Assembly (NCBI GenBank): GCA_013399855.1
Contig: VXAY01005812.1
Coordinates: 370,394-434,393, forward strand
Reading direction: 5' to 3'
DNA length: 64,000 nucleotides
Source: Oxyruncus cristatus
Taxonomy: Eukaryota; Chordata; Aves; Passeriformes; Cotingidae
This document shows, piece by piece, positions 40,804 through 53,683 of this stretch. The translations under genes and the position numbers were made by a program. Numbering within the stretch: position 1 is the first letter of the stretch; each line of letters begins with the position of its first letter. The notes under the pieces were generated by a model, which had not been told where the DNA came from, did no database searches, and saw nothing but the letters and a program-made list of their open reading frames with translations.

Positions 40804-40859
<56 letters not shown>
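40804..40859. repeat. Poly(T) run of 56
   Basis: An uninterrupted 56-base T run lies inside a wider T/C-rich stretch from about 40790. On the minus strand it would be a long A tail, but the sequence to its right shows no recognisable retrocopy. The length is suspect as an assembly or read artefact. Confidence 0.9.
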
Positions 40860-40862
<3 letters not shown>

Positions 40863-43172
40863 GAAGAAAAAGTACTGAGTGGAGTGATTTGGGTTTGCCA
40901 GAGACATTTAATTCACCCTATTAAGGTGAAATCGTTAATTTCCTTAAATATATGTGATTTTATAGGGAAAAAAAGAAATGGAAGTTTCACTTTGAAAGCA
41001 CAAAGCAATTATTAGATGCGTAAAAAAGTCTCCCCTGCCCATTTATCAGCTGACACTCTTTTCAAAGTCTCTCAATAGATTTGAGCCCCCTTCTAAAACT
41101 CCAATGCTGTGTCAGTTTGCTGCTTCTTTAGCCAGGAAAGCTGAGGCTCTGGATGGTAACTCCCACCACCTTTCCCAGACCCCACTGATGGGTGCAGACC
41201 CCAAACCTTCTCTGAGTTGACCCTGTCCTACCAGTTTCTGCTGCCCTCCTGCCCCTCCCTTATCTCCAAAGTCCTGGTTGATTGGAACAAAGCTCATAAC
41301 ACACTGTTTCCTTTCTCCCATGGCATTTTAAGCTTTCAAGGCCTGTGTTAGGGTGCCATCCCAAGGTGGGATAGCTCCTCATGGTGAGCATCCCCTGCTG
41401 AGCTCCCGTACCTCAGCAGGGTCTGCCTCACACTGGGGTCTCCCTGGCTGCCAAGACCTATGAATTTAGTGGTTACTGACACAGACGAGCCAAGCAGTGA
41501 GCTCTGGGCTAGTGGTGACCGCTGCAGTACCTGACCGTGTTTGTTGTGGGTGGGACTCATTTCTAGTCAGAAAATAGTGGAAAGTTTAGTCCAACCAGTG
41601 AAGTGAGAAGGTGGCTGACACCTGCCTGGGCAAGAGCTGATTCCCAGTTTTGGAGCAGACTAAAGGGTAACTGTCTGCACATCCCCAGTGGTTGCCAGGC
41701 TGGAGGACCCGTGGCTGAGCCACAGGAAGCATAACTGAGTTATGCTGGGCTTGGGAAACAACCGGTTGAGTTTCCCAAGCCACATCAAACCCATCTAAAG
41801 AGAGATGAATTGGTCTGCTTAGGCCTAAAGGATCGAAAACACTGCTTTGTTTTGAAAAAAACAACCACAGCGGCCAGGAATAACAGAAGGTGTAACCGCA
41901 CCAAAGCCTCTCGTGGGAGTTTCCTCCTTGGTTAAGCAGCGCAGGAGTCGTGAGGTTCCCGGTGTGTTCACCCTGGGTGAAGGACAGCATGACCCAGCTG
42001 GGGGAATCATTGCAGGTGATGCTGCCACGCCCCTTCCCAGCTGGATGTCGAGGCCTTGTTCCTCCACAGGGCTGTGTTTTCACTGGCTTGTGCAATCCCA
42101 ATTTTGGAAGGGCTGTTTTTTGTTTTTTTTTCTCCAAAAGAGGAAATTCTGAACCCACTCATACCCTGTGTAAATGGAGCGAGCTATGGTAGTCATGGGA
42201 GAAACTGGAACTGGGAAATTTCACCCCAAAACTTCCCAGTTTGGGGATCCAGAGACACGTGCCCATTTTGGGGTACACCACCATCAGCAGCTGGGAGAGA
42301 TGTGCCATCAGAAACTCTGGCACGGGTGGAGCGGCGAGGGTGCAAGGAAAGGCTTTCCCAGTGTGTTATGAGGCTGTGCAGAGTCAGCTGGGAGCAGCCC
42401 CTGTCATGGGCAGTTTGGAGCCAGCTGCTGGGGGATACTGTGTGTGAGGACAGGGGGAAGCAGCATCAGGAACCAGGAGGGAAGGATGGTGCGTGATGGG
42501 CCATGGCCCGTGGCCAGGCCAGGCCATGCCAGCAATGCACCAGTTCCTGGGAGGTAGCGCATGTTACTTTGATCATATGATCGGATTTGCATGAATCAGG
42601 ATGTAAAAATCTTGGCTGGGGTTTACAAAGGAGCCTAGAGGAATGAGCTGCCTGTTTATCTATGTATCTGACACGAGCACAGAGTGAAAAAGTCCACTCC
42701 TTCGTAGGACTATTTTCCAACGAGAGACAGCTACGTGGAGCTTAAATGTTGTTTACAGCCACGGCAGGCTTTTGGGCTGTGATCATCTCTGCTCAAGAGC
42801 TTTCAGGAGGATAAAATGAGCCTCCTATTATAAGGACTGAAAATAATCCTAAATGAATAACACACATGCATCCTTCCCAGGCACACATTTCTGAGCCATT
42901 GGAAATGTTGGCACATGCAAACAAACAAAAACACATGTCTTGGGCCTCTGGTTTTCATAGAATTCTGCATGCCATGACATTTAGGGGGATGGCATTGCCA
43001 AGAGCTAACGAACCAGATTCCCAGGCTTGTCTTGCAGAACTGCCTTGGTGACGCAGGGACTAAGAGGGGAGGCCTTTGGGCTGGGGATGAGCTCTGGGGA
43101 CCCCTGCACCCCAGAAGAGCCTTCAAGGGGTGCCTGCCCAGGGGAGGACAGGGCAGAGGGGAGGGCTGCTCT

Positions 43173-43312
43173 CTCCAGAGCAAGGTGTGCAATCAGGAGA
43201 CTCTGAAGCAAAGTGTGCAATGGGGAGGCTCCAGAGCAAGGTTTAAAATCGAGAGGCTCCAGAGCGAGGCATGCAATGAGGAGGGTTTGGTGCAAGGTTG
43301 GCAATGGGGAGG
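43173..43312. repeat. 28-base minisatellite, five copies
   Basis: Five consecutive units of exactly 28 bases start at 43173, 43201, 43229, 43257 and 43285, and a partial sixth starts at 43313. The core is CTCCAGAGCAAGGTGTGCAA, then a variable GGGGAGG. Units differ by several bases but keep their length exactly. Because 28 is not a multiple of three, the array shifts frame, which explains the open frames in all minus frames here. Confidence 0.92.
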
Positions 43313-43645
43313 CTCTCTGGAGGCAGCCTGAGACCAGGGATCTGCACCCACCACCTCCAGTGGAAGGCAAAGAGCTGATGTGGAGCAGTTGCTTATAAAC
43401 CCACAGCTGACAGCAGTGCCTAAAGCTTTCTCTGGAGACAGTCTGGGAGAGTTGCATGTGCACAACTCCAAATGATCCTAAAGTTGCCATGACAGTGACG
43501 ATGGCAATCACCACCAGAGCCAGCCCAAGCATGGGGAATAGGGACCTTGCATCTGCCCAGAGCTGGCAGAGGGCTGGGCTTGTCCAGGCTGTGCCCTGCA
43601 GAGCAGCCGGTGCGACCCACGGCGCTCACGCAGCTCGTGTGCACC

Positions 43646-43670
43646 GTCTGTCTGCCTGTCTGTCTGTCTG
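43646..43670. repeat. GTCT tetranucleotide microsatellite
   Basis: About six GTCT/GCCT units lie in 25 bases, with one interruption. Confidence 0.85.
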
Positions 43671-44084
43671 GATTCCTTGGGAAAGGTAAAACACCGTTTC
43701 CTGCGGGGGTCAGATATTTTGGAGGGGGAAGAAAGCAAAGGCTGTGTTGTCTGCCTGATCAAAAGTGTTACCGGACTCGGCTACACAATGTGCACTCTTT
43801 AAACCGGTCCCAATTAGCCCTTCTTGCTAATGCTGCATTTCATTCCTGGGAGACTGCACTCAGAGAGCTGTTATGACTTTGTGATTGTGCACATACCTTT
43901 ATGTGCTTTCATTCTTAATCCCCTTTTTGCAGAAGCCAAAAGGTCTTCCAGCCAAAAAGGAAATCAAAACCTTTTGTTGGCTGCTTCATAAGAATTAAGG
44001 GTGGGATGAAGGTTGTAGCAGGATCTTAATTAGCCATTGTAAATAACGAGAGCGGCAGTGCCTGCAACCATATACCACCTTGGG

Positions 44085-44900
44085 TTGTGATATTGTCAGA
44101 CCACACAAAGCTAGGTGAATGGGCAGCACAATGGCAGATAAAATTCACCCCTGACAACTGCAAGGCAAGGCAGGGTGAGGAATAATTTAAGCCGTGCATG
44201 CGCTCCATTGGGTTCTATGTTAATTGTAATCATTTACACTCATAAAATGAGTGCAATCACAGTGACTCTGGGGTCTTTTTTCCTTCTTGCTGTTGTGAAA
44301 GTAAAACAAAATAGGAGGATGGTTAAAGAGAGGGATGTAAAGTATTTCCAAAAGCCTATCTGCTCACAGCATAGGTCCAGAGGAGACCCTTGCTAACACA
44401 CCGAGCTCCTCTCTGGATATCTGATCTCAAAAGGGGATGTAGTGGAAATAATAAGTGTTCAGAGGCTGACAATGAAAATACTTAGAGGCCTGGTGTGCGA
44501 AAGCTTTATGGAGGTATTGAAAGGACTGTGCCTGCTTCATTTAGAGACAGGAAAGTAATGAATAGTCTAGACTGCAGAGAAAGTAAATTGGGATCTCCCA
44601 CTCACCTGCTCTCCCAACACAGAGGAAATTCAATGAAAGGCAGCAAACGTCAAAACTGCTGAAAGAGAGTGGTTCTTGACTTGTGGAAAATTAACATACA
44701 GCATGGAAATTAAGCTTTGGGTTCAGACAATGGGAGCCCGGAGACCAGCCTTGGAAGGGCAGGGTGTTGGGCAGCATAGCTCCTTACGGGTGGTGCTTCA
44801 CCCATCCAACCCAGTGAAAGCCATTGTGGTTCAGCCTTGTTTCGTCCATGTAAAATAGCTCTGAAGAAGGCATGAAATAACTCCAGGTGTGCTATGAGTC
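44085..44900 (+). mobile_element. Old, decayed CR1-type LINE fragment
   Basis: Diverged but ordered matches to the CR1 3' open frame are visible: ATTGTCAGACCACACAAAGC, GCAGATAAAATTCA and later AGAGGCCTGGTGTGCGAAAG and TTCATTTAGAGACAGG. The decay suggests it is much older than the other CR1 copies. The right boundary is uncertain. Confidence 0.5.
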
Positions 44901-47634
44901 ATTACCCTGTCTTATGTCACACAGGCCTGTTGTTCTCACAGTCCTGTGCTGGCTGAAGGAGCAGCAAAGATGCTCCGTGATGGCCTCATAGGACACTTGC
45001 AGGATCCAACCTCTGTCTGTTATGTTTCCATCCCCACAAGAAGCTCCAAAGGCATCTCTCCCAAGGAGACCTTTGCCCATGTGGCAGCCACACTGGCTGC
45101 AAACCCCACCTTTCCTTTTCTCTTGGTGCTTTTTGAATCCCAAAGCCCTTCCTGTGTTGCACAGGGACCACCTCATTTGCTCACCACTGAGGCAGCGCCA
45201 GCATGGGCATGTGACAGGAATGTTTGACCATGTGTTGTATGGAGCTGGAGAGGAGAACTATCAGCCCTTGCCCTCACAGGGTTACCAAGATCTTCTCTAG
45301 CTCTCACTGCCATTCGCATCAGCCAGACAGGCAACTAAGAGCGACTGGTCCCATTGTGGTCGTGGAGAAGTTGGGGTTACTCGTTTGATCTTGAACATGG
45401 CAAGTTCTGACCTCCGTGTTTCACAGCCTGATTGTACAAGCTCCTTGCATATATTCGGGCTGAGATCTTTCCTCACCTGGAGGATTTGGGTGTTCAAGTC
45501 CCATCCGTTTGGCACGTTGCAGCCAGACTTCTCCCATGATTTCAGGAGGAGATCCATGCACACAGAGGGCCCTTTGCTATGGGAATCTAAGTGGCTACAT
45601 GGCGTGTGATTTGCTGGGTGGGAGGCAAGTCTGGCTCCGAAAGCTCTGAGGCTCTGCAGGGTGTCTGGATGTCTTCTCCATCACCTGCATGGGCGTGGGT
45701 TTGGCCTGGGCAGCCCTGCTGTGGGCCCAGCTGGAGGGTGCTGCCGGCAGACACTGCGGTGGGTGGTCTGAACGCGGCCCAAGGTGCCCTAATCTACGAT
45801 CTGCTGCAGCAGCCAAGTGATTCAGGGCTGCATGTTTGCTTCGTACCTCCTTAAGGTGTGAACCGAGATCGTGTCACGCTCTTGAAAGAAGACAATGAAA
45901 ACAGACCCTCACTCTTCCCAGGTGGCTCCTCCAAGCAGAGGAGCGTCTCTGGGGTGGTGGGACTGACCGTCGCCAGCTCAGCCACAAGGCCTGGGAAGCC
46001 CTTCTCCTGCCCCTCCTAGGGCACCACAATCCAAAGGCATGGAACAAGGCAGATACCAGCTCATGGCCACCTCGGGAGGCAGGGATCACCTTCAATAAGT
46101 GACTGACTTGGCCAATAAACCAAACCTCTGCCCTTGGGTGGAATTCATGACATGTAAATTTACGGGTGACTTCTGTGTAGCGAAGGAGCTGGGAGCAGTG
46201 ATGGAGTGCATACCTTATGGTTTGTGTTTCATTAAACACCTTTCCACCCAAGCCAGGTTGTTCCTACACCAGAACAGCAATCAAAGGCTGTCCTGGCAGC
46301 TTCACATCCAGAGGGAAAAGGGTCACACTGCCCACTGGGACACGGAGAGAAAGCTCCAGGGTGGGTTTGGCGGTGTGTGGAGTGACAGCACCTGAAGCAG
46401 CTGCTGATGGAGCCTGTCCTGTGCACAGAGGTCACAAACTCATTGCTCAAGGAGAAATTACCCCAAGTTCTCGAAAATGGCAGTGAAAATGGATCAGAGG
46501 AGTATGCAGAGATAAAAGTTTAGCAAAACTTACTTGGTTTCCAGAGAAGTGGTGGTGGGTGCAAGTGAAAATGTGGCTGTAGCTCAAGGTTAGAGAGTCA
46601 GGGGAGGTCTGTGCCTCTGTCTGCTGGCAAATATCTGAACTGGAGCATTTTGTTTCATTATCTACTTTTGGGCGGTTCATTATCAGCTTCACATCTGTCA
46701 TGCAACTTCTCTGCTGTTTGAAAGGTGTTGCAAGTTCTAGACCAGGAACTGCATCCTCCTGGAGGGAACAGGGACACCTGTTAGAGATGTTGGATGTGCT
46801 GGGAGGATGGAGGAGAAATGTGAGCCCCCACCTTCATGGGAACAGTGTGGGGTCTTTGGTGGGGTCCCTTGCTCTGCTGTATTTCAAACACACCAGTGTG
46901 GGTGCCCTGCACTGCTATCAGGGGTAAATTGAGTCAATTATCTCCCACCATCTCTTTTGGAAGTTGTACTTAATCCTTTCCTCTAAACCTTTCATCTGAC
47001 GTTAAGTGGTCATTAGTTTAAAAGAAAAAAGTTAGTTTAAAAGAAAAAAGTTAAGCTGACTCACTTTCCAGCTGTAAAAACCTTTATAATTGCATGGAGG
47101 GCATGTACTGATAACATTGTTTTAGGGAACAAACAAAAACCACCATCACTTTTGTATTCATTACTTTTCTGAGTAAATGAATTAAACAAACAGAATCACT
47201 GATTTGTAACTTGTGGGCACATTATTGTGTTTACTATTAGACCTTCCTGGAAATTTCCTGAGTTAGAAAAACATTTAAATTATAACCATCTACACATTTC
47301 TGGTGGGAATCATTCCCAGTCATAAATAATAAAAAAGTCTTTAGACTGATGAGAAGGAATTCAGATTCATCTCCTCAGTGTTTTCCGTCAAACACAGGAA
47401 TCCAAGATCCTTTTGCTTTGGATAGAAGCTCTTGGGGTGGAGAGGGATGATGGTGGGGAACCCAGGGATCAATGCTCAGGTGGGTGAGTGGGCTTTTTTC
47501 ATGATGCTGTTTGCATCATTAAGCAACTAGCCTTTGTTCTTGGCTGGACACGTACACCTACACCTGTACCTTCACCACTCTGCAGGAGCTCAGCTTTTCT
47601 CCCAGAGCTTTTGTGTCTGGGATGTGTCACTGAT
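44901..47634. other. Intergenic DNA without recognisable gene
   Basis: The sequence is unique, with one 19-base tandem duplication (47014). I see no gene or element. Confidence 0.6.
47014..47051. repeat. 19-base perfect tandem duplication
   Basis: TAGTTTAAAAGAAAAAAGT occurs twice in a row, at 47014 and 47033. Confidence 0.92.
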
Positions 47635-47870
47635 GGTTCAAGTTCAAGGGACCTTCAATCTCATCTAGTTCCACCCCCCTGCAACCACTAGCCCAGGTTG
47701 CACCAAGTCCTGTCCAACCTGGCCTTGGACACTTCCAGGGACGGGGCAGCCACAGCTTCTCTGGGCAACCTGTGCCAGGGCCTCACCACCCTCAGAGGGG
47801 AGCATTTCTTCCTTATGTCCAAATCTAACCATGTCCTCTGTCAGTTTGAAGCCATTCAAGGGAACGGGTA
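47635..47870 (-). mobile_element. CR1 LINE fragment
   Basis: It reads AAGGGACCTTCAATCTCATC, CCAACCTGGCCTTGGACACT, CTGGGCAACCTGTGCCAGGG and TCTGTCAGTTTGAAGCCATT. The extreme 3' repeat is missing on the left. Confidence 0.93.
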
Positions 47871-50339
47871 GGGAACCAGACTTTGGGGGAGCTGGTGGGA
47901 GTCACTGCTGTTGGCACCCCTTCCCGCTGTTGTGAACCAGGACACGGAGGGTGGGATGGCAGTCGGTGCCCCGGAGCAGCCCTGACCCCACTGTGCACCC
48001 AGTGACCACCACCTTAGGGCACCTAGGGACACCTTCACTTGATGCCTGGTCCTGCCCCTGCCCAGGGGACACCGTCATCAAGGCCAGAGCTGAATCTGGG
48101 GTTGGACTGGGATGATTAAACAAAGAACAAACATTAAATCGGGAATCAACTAGGGCTCTGGTGAAATATGACTGGGAGTTTTGTCCTTTTTGCTTTGAAA
48201 AGTACACCTAAAGGATTAAGTCTTGCATTTTTTTAACCATTTTTTTCCCTTGGAAAGTTCTTTGCCTTTTTTCAGCCTAGAAACAAAGTGTAGAAATATT
48301 GAAATGTGAAAAGAATGCATTTCAAGTCCCAAGTTTACTACTTCTGACAAAAATACAGATTTCCTTCAATGAAAAGGTTTTGCTTGTCTGTAAATGTGTG
48401 GAGATTTCGGGTCAGCTTTGACAGTAATTATTCAGTTCATAAGGTTTGAAATGGCAATGCTGAATTTTCCCATGGTTAAAAGTGCAGTGCCGGGACCTCT
48501 CCTCCTGTCCCCAGCCCTGAGTCAGCACTGGCAGGGCAGCATGCAGCCAGAGCGGGGCACAGGTGAGGGGCACAGCTTTTGGGTGAATCGGGGCTGTGTT
48601 CACGTGGCCGGTCCAACCACTGCCATCAAACTGTTTCTGAACAGTTTGTATCTGAAGCCTTAGAGCAAGATGTGCTGTGACGCCCTTCCCAGGACCCACA
48701 CGCTCGGTGCTGCAGGCATCCCTTCCAGGAAGCAACAGGGCTTCTGTTTAATTGACTAGTAAATTATAGATTGTGTGGTCCACGAGCCACCGCACTGGTG
48801 CTGTTGAATTTACACGAAAGGGATAAAGTTTCTGCAGTGGCTATGAGAGGTCAGCTGTGCCCCACAAGGCCCTGCTGATGCACAGGGAAGGTTTGTCACC
48901 AGGTGAGTGAGTGGGAACTGACTCCAACATTATAGGTTGTCCCCTGGATCTAGACCTGGTTCTGTTTTTACAGGCAGACATTTTATTAATGAGCCACGTG
49001 CCCCAGCTGTTGCTGCCCCAATTATGTTGAGATAGTGGGTTATTTGCAGTTGTTTGAAGGTTTTGCTTGTGCTGGCAGTGAGCCCTCCCTTACTACCTGC
49101 TCTGCAACTGGAGTGGCCGCCACCACATCGCCTGCTACAGCTGGGGAGCTGGCAGAACCAAAGGCTTGTGGAACTCCATGTGTCTCCTCTGTCCTGAGCA
49201 GAGTTGTGTGTAATAACAGCAATAAAGCAGCCACGAGGACAGGGGTGAGAACAGCTCCTGTTCCGGTGCTGCTGCTGCTGCTCATGCGTGGATGCCAAGC
49301 TCTCCACACTGGACTGTGGTGTACTGAGGCTATGCTTTTCAGGGCTGGAGGTTTGTCCAGTATTTAGCACACCAGGGTCTTTGCATGAGAATAGTCCTTT
49401 GAACTAAAGGGCAGGACAAAGCACGAAAGAAATGACGCAGAGCTGGAGCCCCTTCTCCGTGCACAAGAGCTGCTGCGAGGGGCTCCTGTTTGCATAACGA
49501 AGAGCTCGGCTTTTGCTGTCTGCCTGACTCATTTATGCTTTCCTACAGCTCCGAGCCCCAATCCAGCCAGACTTGACATTAGCAGATGCCAAATGAATAT
49601 TTGCACAAATGTTCACCAGCGAGTTTTTGTGCCGCTCCCTCCCTCAAGGTGGCAAGTGTGGGTGTGGAAAGAGCTGCCCTGCCCGTGTTTGCGAACATGT
49701 CCCTTTGAACTCCCTGGCGGGGAGGGTGAAAGAGAGGGGAAAAGGTTTTCCAAGCAAGACAATAAAAATAATTAATTTTTTTTTAAAAAATCATCTGAAC
49801 AGGTTCCAGCCTGTGTTATTTTGTTGTTAACCCAGAAACCTGTGGATACTGGAATCTGGGAAACGAGTGGAGGAATGGAAACAGACTCAGTGAGAGCGAG
49901 AATGTGGTGAGAAATAAAGCAAAGCCGAAAAAGCCTCAAATCATGACTTTGCTTTGTTGTTATGAAAATTAGACACATACAAATTATGTAGGAAACATCC
50001 TGTTTCTATCGGGGCGTTGGGGGAGGAGAAAGTATTAACCTTAGAAAGGGAACTCTCTGGCCACCCCAGGGAGGGTGTGAAGTAAGTGCTGGGTGATGTG
50101 TTGACTTTAATGCAGGAAAGGAGTCTGCTGCCGAGAACATCGCTAATCCTGCCTCTGCATCTGGGATGCAGTTGTCAACATTCTCCTTTGTCTCCTGGAC
50201 GCAAATGGTGCCCACAGGATGCTGCCCTGGGCACGGCAGCCCCCGCCCTGGCTGGGGCTGGCTGGGGCGGTGGGGAGGGTGTCTCCAGCTGAGGAACCCA
50301 AATCTGCTCACCTGGAGGCTGCTCATGGTGGGCACAACA
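47871..50339. other. Intergenic DNA, mostly unique
   Basis: I see no gene. The segment 49440-49610 is repeat-free and has the balanced, motif-dense look of a regulatory element, but nothing more can be shown. Confidence 0.5.
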
Positions 50340-50740
50340 GTGGGTTTGCCACAGACAGGGTCTCGCAGGGATCTGGTGGCGGCCCCCATGGGAACAGGAC
50401 GGAGCCTCCCGATTCCTCCACGGGAGGCAGGATCCGGCCACCTTTCCCAGACGTCCTGGTCTCCAGATGGGTTTGCCGCGGAGCCTGGGAGTGGGGCGCA
50501 ACAGCGAAACGCCTGAGGATGGAAGAGTTAAGCACACCCTGGCAGCGCTCCCCTGCCTCCCCTCCCCAAGCTCATCTAGCAGATGGGGGAAATACTAATT
50601 ATCCCCGAGTGAGCGGTAGCTGTGCAGTGAGGGCGATGCTGTGCTGGAGCTGTGCCCCGCGGAGGCACCGCTTCAGAGGGAGCGGGGGGAGCCCCCTCGG
50701 GGTGACGCGCGGGGACGCGGGGTGACCAGCCTGGGAAGAG
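50340..50740. promoter_or_regulatory. CpG-rich patch, possible orphan CpG island
   Basis: I count about 26 CpG in 400 bases, densest at 50640-50720 (GACGCGCGGGGACGCGGGGT). It lies about 14 kb past the FGF18 end. A 168-codon + strand frame (50219-50725) overlaps it but has no recognisable protein features and is likely a GC-rich artefact. It could be a promoter of an unannotated transcript. Confidence 0.4.
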
Positions 50741-51159
50741 GATGCTGCAGCAAACCCTGCACTCAGGAATAAAAGTAAGGGATGGAAAGAGGCTTGCCTT
50801 TTCCTGTCTTGCTGTGCCCTTGCTTTGGGCACGCTGATATCCTTAATTCCTCCTGGGAATTCCCAAAAGAACCAGTAGTTTTTAACCACTGCAGTACATC
50901 ATAGCAGGTAACTGGAAAACTGCTCTGTCAGAGACTATTTCCGTAGAAAACAACAACAACAAAAAAAACCCAAACAAAGAAAAATCCATGTATTTAGTGC
51001 ATCTGAGATGCCAAAGGTGCCCTGTTAGCAGGCAGCTTGTCCCTGGAGTTTGCCGGGCTGGAGGGACTGGTTCCAGCTCTGTCTTTTGAGTGAGGGTCTA
51101 TGCATCCCCCCTCCCTTCTCCTCCCAGCTTCCCTGCCACTGCTCCGGGCTCTGCACATG

Positions 51160-51400
51160 AAAGCTACGTTCCAAACAAAGCATTATTGATTGTTATCCCC
51201 TCGAATTTCAGAGTGGGCTAGCATTTCATGTGCACGCCACAGTCCATGGCCTTGCTGGAATAAATAACACATGGGAGCTTGTTCGTATGCCTAGTCAATA
51301 GGGAGCTGTTGGCTTTCATGCGATTTCACACATTTTTTCAGCTAGCTCAGCAATCCAAATGCAAAAATCCAGCAAACAGGGACATGGTGTTTATTTCTGA
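51160..51400. other. Candidate conserved non-coding element
   Basis: This repeat-free block has ATTGATTGTTAT, GCTAGCATTTCATG and ATGCGATTTCACAC motifs and moderate AT content. Regulatory identity is an impression only. Confidence 0.22.
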
Positions 51401-51837
51401 CAATCCCTGGAGAGGGATGTATCCATAAACCAATGAATGGATTACACTCATCCATAGATGATGGATTTTTTTCCATCTGTGACAGATATTATATGGAAAA
51501 TCTCCATTTAATATCTGATCCAAAAATAATTCAATACAAGTGAGTAATATAAGTTAAAAATGCTGTAAATTCCGCTTAACTCCTTCGGGGTGGAAGGCGG
51601 AAGGTGGTGGAATGATGCTTGCACATGGTATCTAGACTCAGAGACCTAACATCCATACAGCTCTTGGAAACACATGTTGTGACCAAGTGATCAGGTTTAG
51701 ACCATTCTGAAGGCCATCCTAAAAGCTTGGCTGGGAAATGAAAGAGGGATCTGAAAGGCAGAGGTTGCAGGCCAATCTTGGTCAATGTTGTCACAGCAGT
51801 AGCTGGTGGAACACTGGTCTCCTGGACTGGTCCAGAG

Positions 51838-52290
51838 TCATAGAATCACAAAATGGTTTGGGTTGAAAAGGACCTTAAAGCTCATCTCATTCCCTTCCTG
51901 GCCATGGGCAGGGACACCTTCTACTAGTCCAGGTTGCTCCAAGCCCCGTCCAACCTGGCCTTGGACACTTCAGGGATCCAGGGGCAGCCACAGCTTCTCT
52001 GGGCAACCTGTGCCAGGGCCTCCCCACCCTCACAGCCAAGAATTTCCTACCAATATCCCATCTAACCCTGCCCTCTGTCAGAAGCTCTTCCCCATCGTTC
52101 TGTCTCTCCAGGCCTTTGTAAATAGTCTCTCTCCATCTTTCTTGACGGCTCTTTCAGGCCCTGGAAGGCCACAATCAGGTCACCCCAAAGCCTTCTATTC
52201 TCTACTCTCAATCCCTATTCTCCCATTCTTTCCTCCCAGAAGAGGTGTTCCACTCCTCTGAGCATCTTGGTGACCTTCCTCATACCTGGA
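51838..52290 (-). mobile_element. CR1 LINE fragment
   Basis: It starts with CATAGAATCACAAAATGG and GGTTTGGGTTGAAAAGGACC and runs through the usual TTGCTCCAAGCCCCGTCCAA and GGCAACCTGTGCCAGGGC blocks into the late open-frame part. It ends near CATCTTGGTGACCTTCCTCA. Confidence 0.95.
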
Positions 52291-53683
52291 TGGAGCAGTG
52301 AGTGTATGGATCAACAGATGCAAAATAGTGTTAAACTATTAATATGTAGTCATCAGTTCTGTGGGTAAATAATTGCCATGTGGGTTTGCAGTGGTGGCTG
52401 AGGCTTTGCCTCTTTGTGGCTGTTGGCACAGGGATGCCAGTCATGCCCTGCAGACCAAACTGGGGCGATGAGGCTGTTGGATGAGATTCCTGGGCAGCAA
52501 AGTAGGAAGCACAGAAGCACCCTGAGCAGAGAGAGGTGAGGCTTCTGGCCAAAGGCTTGAAACATTGTGATCTTGGGCTCTATGCACCAGCTCTTGCCCT
52601 TTTGGTCTTCTGAAGGTGGCTTCCAGTAATTCCTGACCTAGTTTGGAGGAAAGGGGCAGTTCATGAGTGAAAGACTCCAGACCTTCTCCTGAAAACTCCC
52701 AGGTTGTCTTGGAAGCAGTGGGAGTGACTGAGACATGAGCTGGGTATCAGAAATGGAGATAGGATCGGCTTCTGCTCCCTGCTCTGCTAGCTTGACATTT
52801 TTAAAAATTAATGCCAGCATGAATGAGAGCTCATTGCTAATGAGCACATATTAACAGGCTGTCACTGTGGTTTTTGGCTCATACAGCCATTAAGGGATGG
52901 TGGACCACTCCTGAGGATCTCTGGTGCTGGGAGGGAGAAGGCAGTACAGTCCTTGCCCCATACAGTCACCAAGTGAGTCAAAAGCCACTCTAGGGTGAGA
53001 AGCCAGTCCTGTACCAGCCAAAACATGCACAGTTGTGTCCGGTGCCACTGAAAGCCCTTGCTTGGGTGAAACTCATGTTAAAAGTTTTTCCTGATCAAGG
53101 TTGACTTTCTGAAGAGTGCAGGGTTAGGCTTTTTGTCCTGCCTAGGGCTCTCCATGGTGGCATTATTGTTTCAATAAAGCAGTGATACTTCAGGCTTGCA
53201 GGCTGGCTCTGGGCAGGCTTGAGCAGTGTCAGGTGCATGGGCTGTGATGGCAGGAGGGGCAGGAGGTGCACAACAGCGAGTTCGTGCCTGTGCTACCCAG
53301 CCCAGCCTGTCTGTAGCCTCCATGCTGAGAGGAATGACAGAGTGTACGCACCAGGAAAATTCAGAATATTGAAACTTCTGACCACATGAAGACCTTAGAC
53401 AAATTCCATTATCACCTGCTACGTCAGGGCACCCTGACATTACTGTGTGTCTTCAGAGCTTCTGTGGTGGCTGGAAGCACCTCTTGGTCCAGCATGAAGC
53501 AAAACACTTCAATTTTCCTGCTGGAAGAAGCTGCTCAAACAGGCCTGCTCTGCAGATATTTTGATTTCAGGGAAGTCTTGTTTTCTGATAGGAATCTTTT
53601 TCCTTTTTTTCCCACCTACCTGGGAGAAACAAGGAACTGACTGCCAAAGGTTGGACCCCTAAGAATACATGTAGATATAGATC

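Larger units (their letters stand above)
36311..43172. other. Intergenic DNA downstream of FGF18, first part
   Basis: I see no gene. The stretch holds a 23-base tandem duplication (37888), a candidate conserved AT-rich block (38340) and a 56-T run (40804), listed separately. Otherwise it is unique, unremarkable sequence. Several open frames of 100-190 codons overlap one another on both strands and have no protein character. Confidence 0.7.

Noticed and set aside
41586..42158. 190-codon minus-strand open frame
   Set aside because: There is no domain, and overlapping frames of similar length on the other strand point to low stop density rather than coding.
43173..43312. Possible CRISPR-like array because of 28-base units
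   Set aside because: The units are directly adjacent with no spacers, and the context is a vertebrate genome. It is a minisatellite.
43005..43532. 175-codon minus-strand frame across the minisatellite
   Set aside because: The 28-base period shifts frame in every unit, so the peptide is not a true repeat protein.
50219..50725. 168-codon + strand open frame over the CpG-rich patch
   Set aside because: GC-rich DNA lacks stop codons by composition. The translation has no recognisable features.
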